From NCBI GenBank assembly GCA_030041375.1, contig JASHOA010000046.1, forward strand, positions 1 through 64,000: a DNA stretch of 64,000 bases, written 5' to 3'. The notes below the pieces were generated by a model that was not told where the DNA came from, made no database searches, and worked only from the letters and a program-made list of their open reading frames with translations. The DNA is from Acetobacteraceae bacterium (GTDB lineage: Bacteria; Pseudomonadota; Alphaproteobacteria; Acetobacterales; Acetobacteraceae). The position numbers and the translations under genes were made by a program. Position 1 is the stretch's first letter, and each line of letters begins with the position of its first letter. Shown here piece by piece: positions 60,023-64,000 of the stretch.

Positions 60023-61060
60023 CTATCTGGCCACTGCTCCGCCCGCCTTTTTCCAGGCGTCGAGTCCGCCCTGGATGTGTCTTGCGCCGGCAAGCCCTGC
60101 TTCGTGCGCCGCCGCGACCGCCATCGCCGAACGTTCCCCATAGGCGCAATAGAAGACAATCGCCTTCCCGGTTGCTGCGGCCAGTTCGTGCAGCACGCCG
60201 CCGTCGCGGACATTCTCGGCAAGAGCGGGATAGGGAACCGAAAGCGAGCCCGGGATGCTGCCGTGCTTGTCGCGTTCCTCCCGTTCCCGGAGATCGACGA
60301 TCGCCACCTCCGGCCGGCCGATCAGCGCCATCGCCTCGGTTGCCGTCAAGACGAAGCCCTGCCGCGCCAGTTCGTCCTGCACCAGCCCGATCCGCATATT
60401 GGCCGGAACCGCCACGTCCATCATCTTCGGATTGGGCAGATTGAGGCTGCCCATCAGTGCCGCATACTCGTCAGCCGATTTCACCTGCAGCCGGGGGTTG
60501 TAGCGTTTTTCTTCCCCGATCGTGCTCACCGTATCGCCCTTGTAGTCGTGCGCCGGATAGACAAGCGTCTCGTCCGGAAGCTTCAGCAGGCGGCCGAAGA
60601 TCGATTCGTACTGGGCGCGCGCGTCGCCGTTCTGGAAATCCGTCCGCCCGGTGCCGCGGATCAGGAGCGTATCACCGGTGAAGACGCGGTCCTGCGTCAG
60701 GAAGCTGTACGAATCATCGGTATGTCCGGGCGTGTACATCACGTCGAGCGAGACGCCCTCGATACGGAGCTTCTCTCCATCGGAAAGACGCATCGACACG
60801 ACATCGACCTTGCTCATCTCGCCCATGACGGTGATGCAGTGCGTGCGGTCGCGCAGCGCACCGAGGCCGGTGACGTGATCCGCATGCAGGTGGGTATCGA
60901 CCGCCTTCACCAGCCTGAGATCGAGTTCGCCGATCAGTTGCAGATAGCGGCCGACCTTTTCCAGCACGGGATCGATGATCAGCGCCTCGCCGCCGCGGCG
61001 GCTGGCCAGGAGGTAGCTGTAGGTGCCCGAGGTGGAGTCGAAGAGTTGGCGGAAGATCAT
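60023..61060 (-). CDS. Persulfide dioxygenase-rhodanese fusion
   Basis: A 345-residue protein from ATG 61060. The metallo-beta-lactamase part (about 1-235) carries HLHADH at 57-62, YTPGHTDDS and FTGDTLL, as in ETHE1-type persulfide dioxygenases. The rhodanese domain (about 250-345) has an active-site loop CAYGERS. Such fusions oxidise glutathione persulfide to sulfite and move sulfane sulfur, in sulfide detoxification. The start overlaps the M20 peptidase stop by 4 bp. No CstR/BigR-type regulator is seen in the window. Confidence 0.9.
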   Translation of the reverse strand: MIFRQLFDSTSGTYSYLLASRRGGEALIIDPVLEKVGRYLQLIGELDLRLVKAVDTHLHADHVTGLGALRDRTHCITVMGEMSKVDVVSMRLSDGEKLRIEGVSLDVMYTPGHTDDSYSFLTQDRVFTGDTLLIRGTGRTDFQNGDARAQYESIFGRLLKLPDETLVYPAHDYKGDTVSTIGEEKRYNPRLQVKSADEYAALMGSLNLPNPKMMDVAVPANMRIGLVQDELARQGFVLTATEAMALIGRPEVAIVDLREREERDKHGSIPGSLSVPYPALAENVRDGGVLHELAAATGKAIVFYCAYGERSAMAVAAAHEAGLAGARHIQGGLDAWKKAGGAVAR

Positions 61061-62484
61061 GCCGTTGCCTCCACTTTCTTGCTGGCGCTCCGTGCCGGCG
61101 CCGCTCCTTCGCCGAGATCCCACAACAGGCCCGCGATGGCGGCGATCCCCTCGCGCGCGGCGGAGGCGAGCAAATGCTCGTTCGGTCCGTGCTGGCCGCA
61201 GCCATTGTAACTATGCGGGACCCAGACCAAAGCCACATCGAGGAGATCCGCGAACACGTCGCCGGGGAGGCCGCCGCCCGCGTTCGGGATCACCTGGATG
61301 GGCCGGCCGAGTGTGCGTTCCATGCTAGCGGCAGTGAAACGTACCCAGGGACCGGCTGGATCGGTACGACTTGCCGGCATACGGATGCGGGCATTCTCGA
61401 TCGCGACCTCGGGGAATCCCGCACGATCGAGATGGCGGCGGAGGGAGGAGGCAAACGTCTCGGGATCGGTATCGACCGTGTAGCGGATCTGGCAATGCGC
61501 GCGCGCATCCGGTGCCACCGCGTTGACTGGATTCTCCGGCCGGCCCGAGGTCATCGCCAGAACGATGAAGCTGTTCCAGCCATAAATCTTCTCGGCTGCC
61601 GAGAGGCCGGGTTCACCCCAATCGGGGTCGATCGCGGCGGTCTCGCCATCGCCGCCGACCGGGCAACCGGCGAGCACCCCGGCGACGCTTTCCGGCACGC
61701 CGTTCGAGGGCAGCCACTCCCTGACCAGAATACGGCCCTTGCGATCGCTGATGGCGGCGAGGGCGTGGGCGAGCACGATCGCCGGATCCTTGATCAAGCC
61801 GCCCCAATGGCCGGAATGCACCCCGCCGGGCCGCAATCGCACTGCAAGGTCGAAATGAAATGTGCCCCGCGTGCCGGTGGCGATGGTCGGCGTCTCCGGC
61901 GTCACGCGCGGCCCGTCGCTGCCGATCAACATGTCGGCGCCGAGCCGACCGGCGTGTGCACCGACGAAGGAGCGCAGGCCAACCGAGCCTCGCTCTTCGG
62001 CCGTCTCCAGTACCAGCTTGAGATTGTACCCGAGCCGTGCGCCCCGCTCGGCGAGGACCGCTTCGAGAGCGGCGAGATTGAGTGCGTGCTGGCCCTTGTT
62101 GTCGGCACTGCCGCGGCCGTACCAGCGATCTTCCTCGATCGCGAGGTGCCACGGTGAGAGGCCTGCCCGCCACTCTCCGTCGAGTCCACGCACCGTGTCC
62201 CCATGGCCGTAGGTGAGCACGGTCGGCAGAGCGGGATTTTCGATCCGTTCGGCGAGCAGGATGGGGCCGAAGCCAGGCTCGGGGTTCGGATGGATTTCGA
62301 CGGCGAATCCAAGCCGCAGCAGCCAGGGACGGATGGCGCTCTCAAGATAACGGGCGAGGTCCGGTTGATGCGATGGATCCTGCGAAGTGCTCGGGATCGC
62401 GACGAGGTTGCCGAGGAGGTCGCGGAATCCACCACGATCGAAGAACATCCGGGCGCGATCGATGGCGCCTTCCCTGGTCCCCAT
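61057..62484 (-). CDS. M20-family metallopeptidase
   Basis: A 475-residue M20 dipeptidase/deacylase. Zinc ligands and active residues are visible: GHGDT (His94, Asp96), RGSADNK (Asp128), ETAEERGS (Glu163 catalytic, Glu164) and GPNEHL near the C-terminus. HSGHWGG marks the dimerisation lid. The length fits the ArgE/DapE/CPG2-like group that cleaves dipeptides or N-acyl amino acids. It precedes the persulfide dioxygenase in one transcript and follows the FadB-type gene by 14 bp. Confidence 0.85.
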   Translation of the reverse strand: MGTREGAIDRARMFFDRGGFRDLLGNLVAIPSTSQDPSHQPDLARYLESAIRPWLLRLGFAVEIHPNPEPGFGPILLAERIENPALPTVLTYGHGDTVRGLDGEWRAGLSPWHLAIEEDRWYGRGSADNKGQHALNLAALEAVLAERGARLGYNLKLVLETAEERGSVGLRSFVGAHAGRLGADMLIGSDGPRVTPETPTIATGTRGTFHFDLAVRLRPGGVHSGHWGGLIKDPAIVLAHALAAISDRKGRILVREWLPSNGVPESVAGVLAGCPVGGDGETAAIDPDWGEPGLSAAEKIYGWNSFIVLAMTSGRPENPVNAVAPDARAHCQIRYTVDTDPETFASSLRRHLDRAGFPEVAIENARIRMPASRTDPAGPWVRFTAASMERTLGRPIQVIPNAGGGLPGDVFADLLDVALVWVPHSYNGCGQHGPNEHLLASAAREGIAAIAGLLWDLGEGAAPARSASKKVEATA

Positions 62485-62498
62485 TCCGCAGGTTCCTC

Positions 62499-64000
62499 TT
62501 ACATATCCAAATCCGCGAAGCGCCGAGCCTGGCGCACCAGATCGCGCAGCAGGGGCGCCGGTTCCCAGCCCGGGCCGTCGCGCGCCGCAATTGCTTCGAC
62601 CCGGCGCAGAATTTCCGGAAGTCCGATCACGTCGGCTTCGAACAGCGGCCCGCCCCGCCAGGCCGGATAGCCGAATCCATGGACCAGGACGACATCGATA
62701 TCCGAGGGCCGGGCTGCAATTCCTTCGGCCAGGATCCGCGCCGACTCGTTCACCATCGCGGCATGCGCCCGCTCCTGGATCGCCGGGGCAGGAACGCTGC
62801 GGCGGTGGACGCCGCGCATCGCCGAGGCGCGCGTGATCAGCCCGGTCACTTCCGGATCCGGGAGCCGTTTGCCGTCACGGTAGAGATACCATCCGGCACC
62901 CGTCTTCTGGCCGAACCGGCCGCGTTCGCAGAGCCAATCCGCGACCGGCACCTGGCGTTGCCGAAGCGGGTGCCCGGTGCGACGGCGGAGTGAGTTCCAT
63001 GCAGTATCGAGGCCGACGAGGTCGGTCAGGGCGAACGGCCCCAACGGGAATCCCCAAAGTTCGTGGGCGGCGTCTACGTCTTCCGGCAACGCACCTTCCT
63101 CGAGCGCGTATTCGCATTGCAGGCGCCAATGCAGCAGGATGCGGTTGCCGATGAAACCCTCGGTCATACGTGCTACGACCGCGAGCTTGCGCAGGCGGCG
63201 GGCCAAGGCGAGGCCGGTCGCCAGCACCGTTGGCGCGGTGCGTGCGGCCCGCACCACCTCGACCAGCCGTACGACATGCGCGGGGCTGAAAAAATGCAGG
63301 CCGAGCACGCGATCCGGGGCATCCACGACGTCGGCCAGGGTTTCGATATCGAGCCCGGCAGTATTGCTGGCCAGCACGGCGTCGCGCCGCACGACGGAAG
63401 AGAGCGTGCGGAACACGGCGCGCTTGATCGCGGCGTCCTCCGGCACCGCCTCGATGATCAGATCCACATGCGCCAGGGTGGCGAGATCGAGCGCGCTTGC
63501 GAGGCGGTTCTCTCGCTCGCTGCGGGCCTCGGTCGACAGCCGTCCCGCCTGTACCTGGCGGTCCAGGATGGCTCCGATGCGCTGCTCGGCGGCACTGCGA
63601 GCGGCAGAATCGGCCTCGACCAGGATGGTCTCGAGCCCGGCATCGGCCAGTGCCACGGCAATTCCCGCACCCATGTTTCCGCCGCCGATCACACCGATGC
63701 GCGCGAGCGGCCGTGGCTGGATGCCCGCCGGAAGCCGCGCCGCCTGGCGTTCGGAATGGAAGAGATAGCGGAGCGCGCGCGACTGCATGGACTGCTTGAG
63801 CGCGCGCGCCAGCACCTGCTCGCGGGCCGCGCCGTCGCTGAACGGCAAGGAACAGGCGAGGGCAACGGCCTCGGCGGCACGCAGCGGTGCGATATGGCCG
63901 CGGGCGCGGCGCGTCACGGCGGCAACGGTGGCGTCGAACCGTGCCCGGTCGCAGGGTGGCACCGGCCGATCGGCAACGCGTGGCAACGCACCGCGCGCCG
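62499..64000 (-). CDS. Multifunctional fatty-acid oxidation protein (FadB/FadJ-like), C-terminal part
   Basis: The gene enters from the right edge, and 500 codons are inside the window. The 3-hydroxyacyl-CoA dehydrogenase starts with IGVIGGGNMGAGIAVALADAG; SNTAGLD, LGLHFFSPAHVVRLVEVV with the catalytic His, and GFIGNRILLHW follow. The DLVGLDTAWN segment belongs to the C-terminal domain. The codons before about 90 are the linker that follows an enoyl-CoA hydratase domain, which lies beyond the edge. It carries out hydration and dehydrogenation in beta-oxidation. Its stop is 14 bp ahead of the M20 gene. Confidence 0.85.
   Translation of the reverse strand, partial: ARGALPRVADRPVPPCDRARFDATVAAVTRRARGHIAPLRAAEAVALACSLPFSDGAAREQVLARALKQSMQSRALRYLFHSERQAARLPAGIQPRPLARIGVIGGGNMGAGIAVALADAGLETILVEADSAARSAAEQRIGAILDRQVQAGRLSTEARSERENRLASALDLATLAHVDLIIEAVPEDAAIKRAVFRTLSSVVRRDAVLASNTAGLDIETLADVVDAPDRVLGLHFFSPAHVVRLVEVVRAARTAPTVLATGLALARRLRKLAVVARMTEGFIGNRILLHWRLQCEYALEEGALPEDVDAAHELWGFPLGPFALTDLVGLDTAWNSLRRRTGHPLRQRQVPVADWLCERGRFGQKTGAGWYLYRDGKRLPDPEVTGLITRASAMRGVHRRSVPAPAIQERAHAAMVNESARILAEGIAARPSDIDVVLVHGFGYPAWRGGPLFEADVIGLPEILRRVEAIAARDGPGWEPAPLLRDLVRQARRFADLDM

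Overview
The window is high-GC bacterial chromosome. Tat-exported binding proteins, Frc-type sugar ABC transporters with a single ATPase domain, BKACE and IclR-controlled catabolic operons, many GTG starts and abundant dispersed palindromes point to an alphaproteobacterium, perhaps near Rhodospirillales/Acetobacteraceae. That placement is inference. I saw no rRNA, tRNA or CRISPR array.

Region 1 (1-13,700): the end of an IS21-type element has cut off the front of a serine-hydrolase gene. Next come a LodB-like flavoprotein and a LodA-like quinoprotein oxidase with an added NHL propeller, both on the minus strand, and a lactonase stub. A minus-strand operon (IclR regulator, TIM-barrel isomerase, Ldh2-type dehydrogenase, BKACE, Zn-type dehydrogenase) diverges from a plus-strand sugar ABC transporter and an HpcH/HpaI aldolase. 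Together these look like one sugar/sugar-acid catabolic locus, with two perfect palindromes in the shared promoter region.

Region 2 (13,700-20,000): a second sugar-type ABC transporter on the minus strand, followed by a short-chain dehydrogenase and a protein like the large subunit of N,N-dimethylformamidase.

Region 3 (20,200-28,200): a decaying amino-acid island. It has a truncated threonine aldolase, an intact DadA-like oxidase with its GntR regulator, a frameshifted D-threonine-aldolase-like gene, an intact RidA protein, a cyclase-family hydrolase, an SDR, and remnants of IS21, IS6 and IS5 elements. A 355-bp inverted-repeat element here carries a 66-codon gene.

Region 4 (28,200-44,900): a thaumatin-like protein next to a GH17-like beta-1,3-glucanase, resembling the plant defence proteins PR-5 and PR-2. 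Then an L,D-transpeptidase, small proline-rich lipoproteins, a LysR regulator with broken genes behind it, a SnoaL-like protein, a membrane sensor without an obvious output domain, an envelope glycosylation set (GT39, GT2, TVP38/DedA-like), a NIPSNAP protein and an FUSC-type exporter.

Region 5 (44,900-64,000): a HlyB/HlyD type I secretion pair, a class II aldolase and GlpD. Then a seven-gene operon: a Tat-exported binding protein, LivHMGF, an unknown exported protein and a fenitrothion-hydrolase-like membrane protein with a large extra domain. On the minus strand follow a persulfide dioxygenase-rhodanese fusion, an M20 peptidase and a FadB-type enzyme that runs off the right edge.

Two dispersed repeat families run through the window. 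Family 1 is about 105 bp with two hairpins and is present in eight full or partial copies. Family 2 is 106 bp and palindromic, with two near-identical copies. One family-1 copy supplies the C-terminal codons of a dehydrogenase, and one family-2 copy supplies a stop codon.
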